From positions 1-64,000 of the forward strand of contig CATOSA010000008.1 in NCBI GenBank assembly GCA_951812315.1: a DNA stretch of 64,000 nucleotides, read 5' to 3'. This stretch comes from an uncultured Burkholderiales bacterium. GTDB taxonomy: Bacteria; Pseudomonadota; Gammaproteobacteria; Burkholderiales; Eutrophovitaceae. Under the pieces are notes generated by a model. It worked only from the letters and a program-made list of their open reading frames with translations, had not been told where the DNA came from and made no database searches. Numbering within the stretch: the first letter of the stretch is position 1; every line of letters begins with the position of its first letter. The position numbers and the translations under genes were made by a program. Below are positions 56,124-64,000 of the stretch, piece after piece.

Positions 56124-57633
56124 ATGATGACAAAGCCAGCCGCCTCGTGGGCGCCGCAATTACTCTCGACTGCGAAAACCTGCGCGATAGTCACAACGGG
56201 CACGCTCGTACTATCTGCCAGCGGTATGGCCGCTCCAAAGGCCGTCGATTTCGAGCAACTGCAAAGGCAGATTGAACACTTGCGCGTCGAACATCAAGTC
56301 CCCGGTGCGGCACTGGTCGTCGATCACAACGGCATCGCCTGGAGCGTCGGCCTGGGCGTAGCCGACAAAACTACGCGCGAGCCGGTCACGCCGGATACCA
56401 CTTTCCGAATCGGGTCAATCAGCAAGATCTTCACGGCCGCCGCCCTGGTACAACTGGCACGGCAACAAGATTTTGATCTGAACGACGAACTTGCAGCTCA
56501 TATCGGCCCCGGGCTGTACTTCAACCGCTGGCAAGCCGGGCATCCGATCACTGTCGCCCAGCTGCTCGAACACACCAGCGGCTTTCGCGACTGGACCAAG
56601 GCCGAATTCGACCACAACGATGCAACGCCTGCCTCGCTCGAAGAGGGGCTCGCGTTTGCGCCGGAATCGCGAACCACACACTGGAAACCCGGCTTGCACT
56701 CTGTATATTCCAATGCCAATTACGGGTTGGCTGGCCTGGTGCTCGAACACGTCGCCGCGCAAAGCTACGAGGATGTCGTCCGCGACAAAATGTTTGTCCC
56801 TCTTGAAATGCGCTCGGCGACTTCGCTACCGGCGCGAACGTCAGGCCTTGCCACCGGATACAGCCAGAACGGGTTTTCGCCAATGCGCTACTGGAACATG
56901 ATTCAGCGCCCGGCGGCGGCGATCAACGCGACGCCGCGAGAAATGGCCGCGCTTGTGTCAATGCTGCTTGACTATGGCTTCTACAATGGCGAGACGGTGC
57001 TGTCTGCTTCAGAGGTCGCGCGCATTGAAACGCCGACCACGTCACTCGCTGCTCGCAACGGACTCGAGTTCGGTTACGGACTCGGAATCTATCAGTACTA
57101 TCGAAATGGTTTCGTATTCCGCGGCCATGGCGGTGACGGTGATGGCTACTTGTCGCGATTTGCATATTGCCGGGATCTCGGAATCGGCTATTTCGTGACC
57201 ATCAATAGCGCACACCACCTCGCAATGAGTGAAATGTACGCGGCCATAGAGAACGAAATCACCCGCGGCCACGACGCTCCCGAAGTTCCAGAGACGACAG
57301 TGCTCGACGAGCATTTGTTGCATCACTACAGCGGGCACTACGAGCTGGCGGCATAGCGGTTCGCGTGGGAGTCGCCCAATCGTATCGCGCGACGGAGTAT
57401 TGACATACACCCCGATGCCGAGGGCAACCTGCGCATCGAATACAGCAATGGTGGCTACGCGATATTGATTCCGGTCGGCCGGAATAAATTCCGGCGTTCC
57501 GACGAGCGCGAAGCAACATCGGGCTTCTTTTACGAAGACGGCAACTGGGTCAAAGTCGCAGATGCAGACGTTGCCGCACTCGCCGACACACGAGCAAGCG
57601 ATGCGCAGCCAAACGACATGACATCGCGGTAAT
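56124..57633 (+). pseudogene. Serine beta-lactamase-like (S12) hydrolase with in-frame TAG
   Basis: The frame is open from 55917, but ATG 56124 or 56127 gives a signal-like N-terminus (TCAIVTTGTLVLSASGMAAP). Nucleophile motif FRIGSISKIFTAAA (S-x-x-K), second motif YSNANYGLAG (Y-x-N), third FRGHGGDGDGY (H-G-G). The frame ends at TAG 57354-57356 after HYSGHYELAA. The same frame continues RFAWESPNRIARRSIDIHP, NLRIEYSNGGYAILIPVG and YEDGNWVKVADADVA to TAA 57633, the expected C-terminal beta domain. A nonsense change removes that domain; the catalytic domain remains complete. Confidence 0.82.
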
Positions 57634-58100
57634 CAGTCGCTGCGCAATTAATGACTGCTGGCCCAATGAAAGCTGGCCGACAGGCCGCGACCGCAAACAA
57701 CCCGGCAGGCTTTCGCCAGGAAACCTTGCACAAGAATTGTTTCGATCGAATGACCGGCAAATCGCCTGTCACTCGGACAAACGATAAAGAAGAAGGAGCG
57801 CCCGGCTCCCGGTCGAACTGTTGAGGTCCGCCTCCCTTGGCAAACCAGAGCCGCCGAGCGCACATCAATAAGTGCAATCGCCATACCACCAATGCTGCGA
57901 CTAAATTTCGACAATCGCCGATACAACTTGATTTAATTGCGATTCTCGACAATGAATAGGCAGTTTGCCGAACATTGCACAGGGCAAACTGTCCGATCTC
58001 CGACACAATCGCAGGCGTTATTTGGATTTTCATGGAGGAGATAGCCGACATTTCAGACCTGTGACTGTCGAAGGTCCGGCACATCTCCGAAAATGCGACA
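57634..58100. other. Intergenic region after the beta-lactamase-like gene
   Basis: 467 bases between convergent genes. ORF fragments on both strands overlap without any recognisable protein. The sequence is not obviously repetitive and has no tRNA-like or terminator-like structure that I can defend. Confidence 0.4.
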
Positions 58101-58547
58101 CTAAATTTGGTCAGTCCACAAAAGTTCCGGAGCGCGCCCGCGTGTTCCCCATACCACTGCGTGTTGACCCCATCGTTTCGCCATAGCTGTTGCGTCGCGT
58201 TTCGACATACCCAGTACGAGAAAACTTCGCTCCGGTTGCCAGCCGGGATTGTCAGCCACACCAGCGCCTTGCAGATACCTTCTGCGCGCTTTTCGTAGCG
58301 CTTGTTCCAGTTCGGCGTTGCGGCGTGCGTTCTCCTGTTCGGGAAGCTTCTGCGATGCGGGGTTGCTCCCCGTAACAAATACCCACTCGCTGACTTCGTG
58401 CTCGTCGAGAATGCGATCGAGCGCCGCGTTGCGAACACCAATGCGGATGTCGACCGGCCCGTTTACAGCGTGGATACGGTATGTCGTCTGCCGATACGCA
58501 GACTCGAAACGCTCGCGCGCGGTAGAGAGGTCCGCCCCCTGCGTCAT
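58101..58547 (-). CDS. DUF3293 protein
   Basis: 148 residues. DUF3293 pattern: AYRQTTYRIHAVNGPVDIRIG, EVSEWVFVTGSNPASQKLPE, ENARRNAELEQALRKA, GWQPERSFLVLGMSKRDATA, WGQHAVVWGTRGRAPELLW. Small cytosolic protein of unknown function, common in proteobacteria. 13 bp downstream of the unknown gene at 58561-59169 in the same direction. Confidence 0.85.
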   Translation of the reverse strand: MTQGADLSTARERFESAYRQTTYRIHAVNGPVDIRIGVRNAALDRILDEHEVSEWVFVTGSNPASQKLPEQENARRNAELEQALRKARRRYLQGAGVADNPGWQPERSFLVLGMSKRDATAMAKRWGQHAVVWGTRGRAPELLWTDQI

Positions 58548-58560
58548 GAGTCTTTGCGGA

Positions 58561-59169
58561 TCAGGCGATTAATGTCGGCCACGCCACGTAAGCCAGATAA
58601 TTCTCGGGTTCAATCAGCACGGCCGCAGAGTCCCGAAGCTTACGCGCGGAGGTGCTTCGCCCGGCGCGAAAGTAACTTTGCAGCGATACCACTGGATTAT
58701 CGCCTGGATTATCGCCCGGTGGATTATCACCCGGCAGGGCCGAAAGCGAGCGCCCGGTCAGCCGGATTCTTCTGCCGGCATAATTTCCAGCGCCATCTGC
58801 CTTGTCAAATTTCGAATTTCCGAAATCCCGGTAGCTTTGTCGATGATGAGGGAACGGCGCTTCACTATGCGCGGCGTAAAAACTCCAAACATCAAATTCC
58901 TCGACGCCAGCCGTGCCATTGCAAAAATGCAAGGCACTGCGCCCGCACAAGGCAGTGCAAATCAAACGGCGCGCATAAAGCAACTTCCACTCAGATGGCC
59001 TGGGTCGCTGGTAGTTGTATGTTCTGGTGCAAATCAAACGGCGCGCATAAAGCAACTTCCACTCCGGGTGACGCGAGAAGAAATCGTTTCGCTCGTCGGC
59101 GGCAATACGGGTCAGACGACGCAAATCGGATTTCGTGATGCGCTCAAGGGACGGGGCAAGCTCTGACAT
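58561..59169 (-). CDS. Unknown protein with an internal 24-codon duplication
   Basis: 202 codons. The N-terminal half contains EWKLLYARRLICT twice, because a 72-bp in-frame segment (a 38-bp repeat plus 34 foreign bases) is inserted. The middle has GDNPPGDNPGDNP, a short tripeptide-like repeat also visible in DNA near 58690-58735. No domain recognised and composition is odd (many Arg, Ser, His), so the coding status is uncertain. Upstream of the DUF3293 gene. Confidence 0.45.
   Translation of the reverse strand: MSELAPSLERITKSDLRRLTRIAADERNDFFSRHPEWKLLYARRLICTRTYNYQRPRPSEWKLLYARRLICTALCGRSALHFCNGTAGVEEFDVWSFYAAHSEAPFPHHRQSYRDFGNSKFDKADGAGNYAGRRIRLTGRSLSALPGDNPPGDNPGDNPVVSLQSYFRAGRSTSARKLRDSAAVLIEPENYLAYVAWPTLIA
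58955..59064. repeat. 34-bp insert flanked by a perfect 38-bp direct repeat
   Basis: 58955-58992 and 59027-59064 are identical over 38 bases (GTGCAAATCAAACGGCGCGC...). The 34 bases between (58993-59026) differ from the flanks. The geometry is the same as in the OmpA-type gene at 32426-32533. The two inserts share GGGTCGCT and AGATG in the same order but are otherwise unlike. Confidence 0.9.
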
Positions 59170-59219
59170 GTTTACTGGTCTTGTTTACCTGGTGAACACA
59201 AGTCGGCGACATGCGCGAA

Positions 59220-59554
59220 CTAGTGTAGTGCTTCGCTGTTATCGGCGCTTATGCTTGATTGCGAAAAGAACGTTCAAATGAACAAAAGTGGCGAAATTCG
59301 CCTCAGACAAGGCGCAAACCACAGCAAGGTGCGCCCGCGTACGGCGGAGCAGGGGCCCCTTGGGGGATGCGACCCGGTAGCGGGATGCCTTCGCACTAAT
59401 ACAATCGCGAGCTTAATACACGCCTACGCGGTCGCATCCCCAAAAGGGGCCCCTGCTTCTCGCTTCGGCGCGTACACCTTGCGAGGATTTGTAACGCCGT
59501 ATGAGGCGAATTCTCGCCGTCTTTTGTGCCGTTAATAGTGAAGCACTACACTAG
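59220..59554. repeat. MITE-like palindromic element, family 2, copy 2 (335 bp)
   Basis: Perfect 15-bp terminal inverted repeats CTAGTGTAGTGCTTC at 59220-59234 and 59540-59554. The arms 59289-59305 and 59502-59518 pair (TTCGCCTCA with TGAGGCGAA). The centre is another long palindrome (59352-59455) with GGGGCCCC at both sides and GATGCGACC / GGTCGCATC. Copy 1 (400-635) lacks this centre. The small ORF inside has no support. Confidence 0.87.
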
Positions 59555-59829
59555 CTAACGGGAATTCTGCAACATGAATTGCGTTTAAGGAAATTCCATT
59601 GACACGAAATCTGCGCGCGCAACATCGCTTGCGCCTGCGCCGAGGCGCCCTCGAGAATCGGGCGCCCAATACCGACTCTCTTCATGGCTGTAATATCTTG
59701 AATGCCTGTGATTTCGTTAGCCCGCCACTCGCCGCATGATCGGCCATAATAGCGCGGCAAGACAAGTCAAGCTGGCGACACTGGATTGATTTTCAACGCA
59801 ATCTTAATCGATGACAAACTGGAGGACTC

Positions 59830-60270
59830 ATGTACCGCAAAATCCTCATTCCCACCGATGGCTCGGAACTTTGCAGCAGCGCAGCAGAAAAGGGCATCGA
59901 GTACGCACGAGAGACTAATGCCGAGATCGTCGCATTCCATGCGATCCCGGCCACCTCCTACATGTTGTACACAGAGTCCGGCCCAAGCGACCTTATGGTT
60001 GAACAGTTCGAAAAAGAAGCGCGCGCTCGCGGCGAACGCCTGACGTCGGAAATCGTCTGGCTTGCGCAAGATGCACAAGTCAAGGCGGAAGCACTTTGCC
60101 TGTCCAATGACCATCCCTGGGAAGGAATCATAGAGGCGGCGCAAACGAAAAACTGCGACCTCATCTTCATGGCTTCTCACGGCCGAAAAGGACTTTCGGC
60201 GCTGCTGCTGGGCAGCGAAACCACAAAAGTGCTGACCCACTCCAAGATCGCGGTACTTGTATATCGCTAG
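59830..60270 (+). CDS. Universal stress protein UspA family
   Basis: 146 residues. Single Usp domain: MYRKILIPTDGSELCSSAAE at the start, CDLIFMASHGRKGLSALLLG (Gly-rich ATP-binding loop) and SETTKVLTHSKIAVLVYR at the end, so the ATP-binding type. GGAGGACTC precedes ATG 59830. Its TAG stop lies in a CTAG where a 40-bp palindrome begins. Monocistronic. Confidence 0.94.
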   Translation: MYRKILIPTDGSELCSSAAEKGIEYARETNAEIVAFHAIPATSYMLYTESGPSDLMVEQFEKEARARGERLTSEIVWLAQDAQVKAEALCLSNDHPWEGIIEAAQTKNCDLIFMASHGRKGLSALLLGSETTKVLTHSKIAVLVYR

Positions 60271-60306
60271 CAGTCTGTCGGACCCAGGGGTTCGACAGAC
60301 TGCTAG
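60267..60306. repeat. 40-bp palindrome from CTAG to CTAG after uspA (family 1 remnant)
   Basis: CTAGCAGTCTGTCG... pairs with ...CGACAGACTGCTAG, with a short unpaired centre of about 8-10 bases. The first CTAG contains the uspA stop codon and the last CTAG begins the family-3 element at 60303. The arm sequence resembles the ends of the 168-bp element at 236-403. It may double as the uspA terminator, though no T run follows. Confidence 0.8.
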
Positions 60307-60363
60307 CCTGAATATTTCACCAGGACGGTCGGTTACCCATCCAAAAGTGAGATATCCAGGCTA
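60303..60363. repeat. Short CTAG palindromic element, family 3 (61 bp)
   Basis: CTAGCCTGAATATTTCAC (60303-60320) is inverted, with two changes, as GTGAGATATCCAGGCTA (60347-60363). The same end sequence bounds the element interrupted by IS110 copy B (37979-38228), including the CACCAGGACGGTCG / CACGAAGACGGTCG continuation. Confidence 0.75.
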
Positions 60364-60365
60364 AC

Positions 60366-60406
60366 AATAAAAAACGGGACGGACCAAGAGAGGTAGATCC
60401 GCCCCG
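60366..60406 (-). terminator. Minus-strand intrinsic terminator
   Basis: On the minus strand CGGGGCGGA (60406-60398) pairs with TCCGTCCCG (60383-60375), followed by TTTTTTATT. The nearest minus-strand gene upstream is tRNA-Thr, about 570 bp away, so it either ends a long tRNA transcript or an unseen RNA. Confidence 0.7.
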
Positions 60407-60974
60407 CTGCGCCAAAACTACTGGCGCATGAGCTGTCACGCCGAACATGCCGGTGCATGCCTATAAGCGCCGAACACATCGGTCCATTCGAACTGGCACC
60501 GAAAACCCGACGCAATACAACCTGCGTCGAATCCTGCGGCTTGTGCGCTATTGCAAGAAGTCCCCCGACCGATGCGAATCGACACTGGACCAGTCAGTGC
60601 CTGCCACATTTAGCCGCGCACCTGTACGGGAATGCTGCTGTATGGCCATGAACCGGATTCGCATCCGTTCTGCCAACCCCGCTCCTCCAACCCCTTGTGG
60701 TGACGACGATCATGTGACGTCTGGGCAACAGCATAACTCGTTGCCCAAAACAGTTCTATCGCTTTCCCCTGAAGATAGGACTTCCCGCCCACGATTGCAA
60801 GTCGCGGGTGCCATCAGATTCACATGGATGCCCGTAACCGTCCGCAACCTGGTGCCTAAAAGTGCATTACAAACATCGATACAGCAGGCTTAGTTGACAC
60901 GCCTGCCAAGTGATACGCAGCGGTTGTGTGCTGAAAAGCTGCACTACATGTGACCGGAGTACATCGCAGCGAAA
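60407..60974. other. Gene-poor region between tRNA-Thr and an orphan terminator
   Basis: 568 bases without a convincing gene on either strand. Open frames (for example 60447-60893, plus) show no family likeness or ribosome-binding site. Because it is bounded by a tRNA 3' end and a minus-strand terminator it might hold an untranslated RNA or the worn remains of an integrated element. Confidence 0.35.
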
Positions 60975-61050
<76 letters not shown>

Positions 61051-61062
61051 ACGAGGGGCCGA

Positions 61063-61068
61063 ATTATA
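61063..61068 (-). promoter_or_regulatory. -10 box of the tRNA-Thr promoter
   Basis: TATAAT on the minus strand, ending 12 bp upstream of the tRNA 5' end, a perfect consensus. No good -35 hexamer is seen at the usual distance. A GC-rich stretch (GGCCCCTCG) between box and tRNA resembles a stringent discriminator. Confidence 0.65.
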
Positions 61069-61606
61069 AGGCGGAGTGTATGACGCTGCCACATTGGATA
61101 TGGCAGCGTCCTCAATCATCGACGGGCGATTAATCGACAACAAGTGTTCCAACGTCCATCAGCGCTCATCACGACAGCGTAAGCAGTGCCTGCGCAAGCC
61201 CCAGCGTTCTATCAGAACCTCTGCAACTGTTGGCCCCCTGATGTTGAGGTAAAACAACCCGCCGCAACATTTTTCGCTTGCCGCGCAGTCAGGCGCTCGC
61301 AGCCAGAAGACACGTCGACAGACTGTTCATACCAGCCGACAGACTACTTCCCATCAACCGTCTATTAGTTCGGACACGCAGTCTGAACCTGCCCAAATTG
61401 GGCCGACAACATCTGGCTCCTCCGCCTCAGCCGACCTGATGCGACTTTAACAAACGCGTCCAAATTCTTGATCTAGCAGAGGTTGAAATTCGCAGGATGC
61501 GCGGACCTTGTGACGTCCCTTTCGGAACAGAAATTGCGATTTCAGGGTACTCACGCCAACTCGCATGACGTGAACTTTTTGTCTTAAAAACAGTGAGATA
61601 AGTAAC
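61069..61606. other. Intergenic region between tRNA-Thr and the secreted-protein gene
   Basis: About 540 bases. It holds one perfect 10-bp hairpin, GACGCTGCCA / TGGCAGCGTC (61082-61110), without a T tract on either side. The rest has only short unsupported ORFs. The promoter of the gene at 61607 should lie near its right end. Confidence 0.4.
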
Positions 61607-62743
61607 ATGACTAAGCGATGGCAAACGCACTTCAGGTCAATTCTGACCGGTGCAATAATTACATCTTTATCATGCGTCCCCGGCATTGCCGGTGCGGCAA
61701 CTGAGGCCGAGCCGAACGATGCTCAACCAGATGCACAGGTACTGTTAATACCGGCGGAAGGAATGTCGGTTTCCCCAATGATGGGAGTCGGCGGATCCAC
61801 GACGACCGACATGGACATTTACGCATTCAATGCGGACGCCGGCGATGTGCCGGTCATTATGGTTGTGACGGACGGTTCGTGGGACTCGCTGCTGGTTCTG
61901 TATGACTCTAGCGGCGCGATCCTGGACATGAACGACGATGCGTATCCAATGAACCCCGGCAGTGTGTCGCCGCTGGACTCGCGTATCGACATGTACAGAA
62001 TCAACGCGCCCGGCACCTACTATGCCGTGGTCACACCTATCCCGCGCTTTCTTGACGTGAACTTCACGCCGATCTTCCCGGACCCGGGCGCCAGCGGCAG
62101 CTACACATTGATGGCCAGCGGCGTGACGTCAACGACTCCTCCGCCAGTTGTTGTTGAGGACGACCCGGTAATTGTCGAAGAAGATCCGGTCGTCACCGAG
62201 AAAGACGACGAATTTGAAGCCTTTGACGACGTTTCCGATCCTTACGTAGCCACAATTCAGGTCAAAAACTGGCGCGGTAAAGTCGGTGACAAAGGCAAGA
62301 AGCACGGCATTCCGGTAGCAATACTGTCGGGCCCGGACTTCGATGCATTGTCAGTCGACAAGAGCAGCCTGACCTTCGGCGCTACCGGTGACGAGCAAAG
62401 CTTCATGAATTGCCGCAAGAAAGGCAAGGACGTCAAGGTCGACAAAGTCAAAGACGGCATCAAGGACCTTGTCTGCTACTTCAACCCGGAAGCAACCGGA
62501 CTTACAGAAAATGACGTGCAAGGCATCGTCAGGGGTAAATGGGTCGATTCCGAAGGACTGGTTCGGGAGTTCGAAGGCTCGGCCGCGTTGTCGGTAATCA
62601 TTGTCTCGAACAAGAAAGGCGAGAGCTGGCACGTACGCCACGGCGTCGATCCGCGCGACAAGAAGTACAAGGAGCTCAAGCGCGGCAAGAAGCATGGCAA
62701 ACACGGAAAGAAGAAACATGAGAAGCACAGCAAGCTCGACTAG
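61607..62743 (+). CDS. Secreted protein with PPC-like domain and basic His/Lys-rich tail
   Basis: 378 residues. Signal peptide (FRSILTGAIITSLSCVPGIAGA). Residues 32-170 look like a bacterial pre-peptidase C-terminal (PPC / DVUA0089-like) beta-sandwich: EAEPNDAQPDAQ, DMDIYAFNADAGDVPVIMV, DSLLVLYDSSGAILDMNDDA. An acidic, proline-rich linker (PPPVVVEDDPVIVEEDPVV) joins a second domain (ATIQVKNWRGKVGDKGKKHG, with a Cys pair). The last 40 residues are Lys/His-rich (KRGKKHGKHGKKKHEKHS). The tail might bind metal or polyanions. A strong terminator follows. Function unknown. Confidence 0.8.
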   Translation: MTKRWQTHFRSILTGAIITSLSCVPGIAGAATEAEPNDAQPDAQVLLIPAEGMSVSPMMGVGGSTTTDMDIYAFNADAGDVPVIMVVTDGSWDSLLVLYDSSGAILDMNDDAYPMNPGSVSPLDSRIDMYRINAPGTYYAVVTPIPRFLDVNFTPIFPDPGASGSYTLMASGVTSTTPPPVVVEDDPVIVEEDPVVTEKDDEFEAFDDVSDPYVATIQVKNWRGKVGDKGKKHGIPVAILSGPDFDALSVDKSSLTFGATGDEQSFMNCRKKGKDVKVDKVKDGIKDLVCYFNPEATGLTENDVQGIVRGKWVDSEGLVREFEGSAALSVIIVSNKKGESWHVRHGVDPRDKKYKELKRGKKHGKHGKKKHEKHSKLD

Positions 62744-62792
62744 CAGCTCATGAGTATTCCGGTCTGACCGGAAAACAACTGCACGACATACG

Positions 62793-62821
62793 GCCCCCGC
62801 TACCAGGCGGGGGCTTTTTTT
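62793..62821 (+). terminator. Strong intrinsic terminator
   Basis: GCCCCCGC / GCGGGGGC perfect 8-bp stem, loop TACCAG, then seven T. Ends the transcript of the secreted-protein gene. Confidence 0.95.
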
Positions 62822-63538
62822 GCCTGCTGCGACCGGAATTGCGCTGTCACAGAAATACTGCTGGTGAATACGCCGCCGGCGATGGTCAGATTTATCGGAT
62901 GTTCGGCCGATGAAAAACGTGGATGCCGGTCGCGCAAGCGTCGCGTAGTCCGACGCAAGCGGCATAGTTTCGTGATGTCGGGTTACGCCCAAGGGCTAAC
63001 CCAACCTTGCACCAAAGAAGTACTTTCCCCTTTCTGAGCCGCCGAGTAACGCAGGAGCGACAGGAGTCTTCGGCGAGGACTGTTTGAGTCCGCGCGGGTT
63101 TTCGCGAGGGCGAGTTCCGCAGCCGCCTGGCGCTTCGAGTAACGCAGGGTATCCCGAAGGGACGGCTTAGTGGGGTGCCCTTCTCTTTGGTTACTTTCTC
63201 TTGGGCACGCAAGAGAAAGTAACTAGCCGCCGGGCTACCCCCGGCACACCTGCTACAGTAGCAACGCCAGATCTCGCGAGATTTGCACGCGAGAGGACTG
63301 GACAACGCCAACGGATTGCGCCCAAGGGCTAACCGGTCCTACCCTCCTTCGCCGTCCGACCATATGTAATTCTCAGTCGCGCACCGCGTTTCACCCACGG
63401 TAGTTATTCTCCATCTAAAAAGCTTACCGTAAGCCCCTTATTTATCGCCTGAGCGCGAGGGGTTTACCGACGCTCGATCGGGGACTCTAAACGCAAATCG
63501 CAACGGCAGTGCAGCCTCCCGTCGGCGCGTTGGAACGC
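62822..63538. other. Non-coding repeat-rich region
   Basis: 717 bases between convergent genes, mostly filled by the dispersed-type repeat listed at 62987-63334. The open frame 62892-63311 (minus) runs across the repeat and is not believable. Remaining flanks show no gene. Confidence 0.5.
62987..63334. repeat. Composite dispersed-type intergenic repeat
   Basis: Flanked by a 16-bp direct repeat CGCCCAAGGGCTAACC (62987-63002 and 63319-63334). Contains a perfect 13-bp stem GTTACTTTCTCTT / AAGAGAAAGTAAC (about 63189-63221) around GGGCACGC. The AGAGAAAGTAACTAGCC tail recurs in part at 37969-37984. Its make-up recalls long GTTACTTT-hairpin repeats I remember from Xanthomonadales-like genomes (recollection, not a search). 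Confidence 0.65.
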
Positions 63539-64000
63539 TCAACGATTCCGGAATTGCGGCTTTCGCTTTTCAAGAAATGCCGCCATGCCTTCGGCCTGGT
63601 CATCCGTCGCAAACGCCGAGTGGAACAGACGACGCTCGAAACGCACACCTTCGGCAAGCGTTGTTTCGAATGCCCGATTAACCGATTCCTTGGCCATCAT
63701 TAAGCTTGGCAGCGACAGTTCAGACAACTTGTTGGCTGTTGCCATAACGTCGTCAAGAAGGTCGGCAAGCGGCACGACCCGGCTGACCAGACCACATCGC
63801 TCGGCTTCTGACGCGTCCATCATGCGCGACTGGCCAAGCAATACCATTTCCATCGCCTTGGACTTGCCAATGGAACGGGCCAGCCGCTGTGTGCCGCCGG
63901 CGCCAGGAATGACGCCAAGATTGATCTCCGGTTGGCCGAATTTGGCATTGTCAGCTGCGATGATGAAGTCACACATCATTGCCAGTTCGCAGCCTCCACC
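63539..64000 (-). CDS. Enoyl-CoA hydratase/isomerase family, C-terminal part
   Basis: 154 codons, cut by the window edge at the N-terminal side. Crotonase fold: [17 protein letters not shown], first catalytic Glu in [20 protein letters not shown], second Glu in [16 protein letters not shown], then the C-terminal helices [19 protein letters not shown] and a final FLEKRKPQF. Both Glu present, so hydratase activity on fatty or phenylacetyl-type enoyl-CoA is expected. Pathway context is outside the window. Confidence 0.93.
   Translation of the reverse strand, partial: GGGCELAMMCDFIIAADNAKFGQPEINLGVIPGAGGTQRLARSIGKSKAMEMVLLGQSRMMDASEAERCGLVSRVVPLADLLDDVMATANKLSELSLPSLMMAKESVNRAFETTLAEGVRFERRLFHSAFATDDQAEGMAAFLEKRKPQFRNR

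Noticed and set aside
60447-60893. 148-codon plus-strand ORF
   Set aside because: No start signal or recognisable protein, and overlapping frames of similar length exist; probably chance.
62892-63311. 139-codon minus-strand ORF
   Set aside because: It runs through the dispersed-type repeat and its hairpin; repeats of this kind give spurious ORFs.

Overview
The window looks like a chromosomal stretch of a free-living or host-associated gammaproteobacterium, perhaps near Woeseiales or Xanthomonadales. This is an inference from gene content and order: an LPS-transport/rpoN operon followed by ptsN-hprK-rapZ, an asmA-mutY pair, a pmbA/darP divergent pair, outer-membrane proteins and arylsulfatases. 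There are no rRNA genes, no prophage and no cas genes. One tRNA-Thr(CGU) is present.

Layout. 1-184 is the start of a Kef-type antiporter. 236-1915 is a stack of CTAG-bounded palindromic elements plus an IS110-family insertion (copy A). 2013-11165 is one long plus-strand run: kdsD, kdsC, lptC, lptA, lptB, rpoN, hpf, ptsN, hprK, rapZ, ubiX and a LON-domain gene; the last three carry single-base frameshifts. mutY and asmA converge on it. 14840-20383 holds a two-domain reductive-dehalogenase-like Fe-S protein, a lipoprotein and a dead sulfatase. 20748-25344 is a tight four-gene operon combining a LolD-type ATPase, an FtsX-type permease, a ZnuA-like lipoprotein and a large membrane protein. An intact IS3 element, an intact sulfatase and small envelope genes follow. 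37979-39322 is a second IS110 copy (B) sitting inside a palindromic element. Then come pmbA, darP, mog, an esterase, a PilZ-like gene, an MFS/CoA-transferase block, gpx, a D-aminoacylase-like gene and a GreA/B-like factor. 50912-55870 is an arsenosugar-type cluster. A broken beta-lactamase-like gene, uspA, tRNA-Thr, a secreted protein and a partial enoyl-CoA hydratase close the window.

Most interesting reading. The 286-nt non-coding left end of the IS110 element folds on paper into two consecutive internal-loop hairpins, as in bridge RNAs of the IS110 family. Its presumed target loop carries guides ATGCAGGCT and ACTAG that exactly match the reconstructed insertion site ATGCAGG-CT-AGT of both copies. 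Those sites lie at the ends of CTAG-bounded palindromic repeats. The repeats belong to at least three families, are chained through shared CTAG tetranucleotides and twice sit on a TAG stop codon. Separately, two unrelated genes (an OmpA-type lipoprotein and an unknown gene at 58561-59169) each carry a 34-bp foreign segment flanked by a 37- or 38-bp duplication of the gene's own sequence. That is the geometry produced by CRISPR spacer integration.

Gene integrity is poor. At least eight genes show a single-base change in a short homopolymer, two carry in-frame nonsense codons, one esterase appears to lack its catalytic His, and one sulfatase lost its active-site segment. This may be real decay, residual indel errors of a long-read assembly, or both. 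The sequence alone cannot decide.
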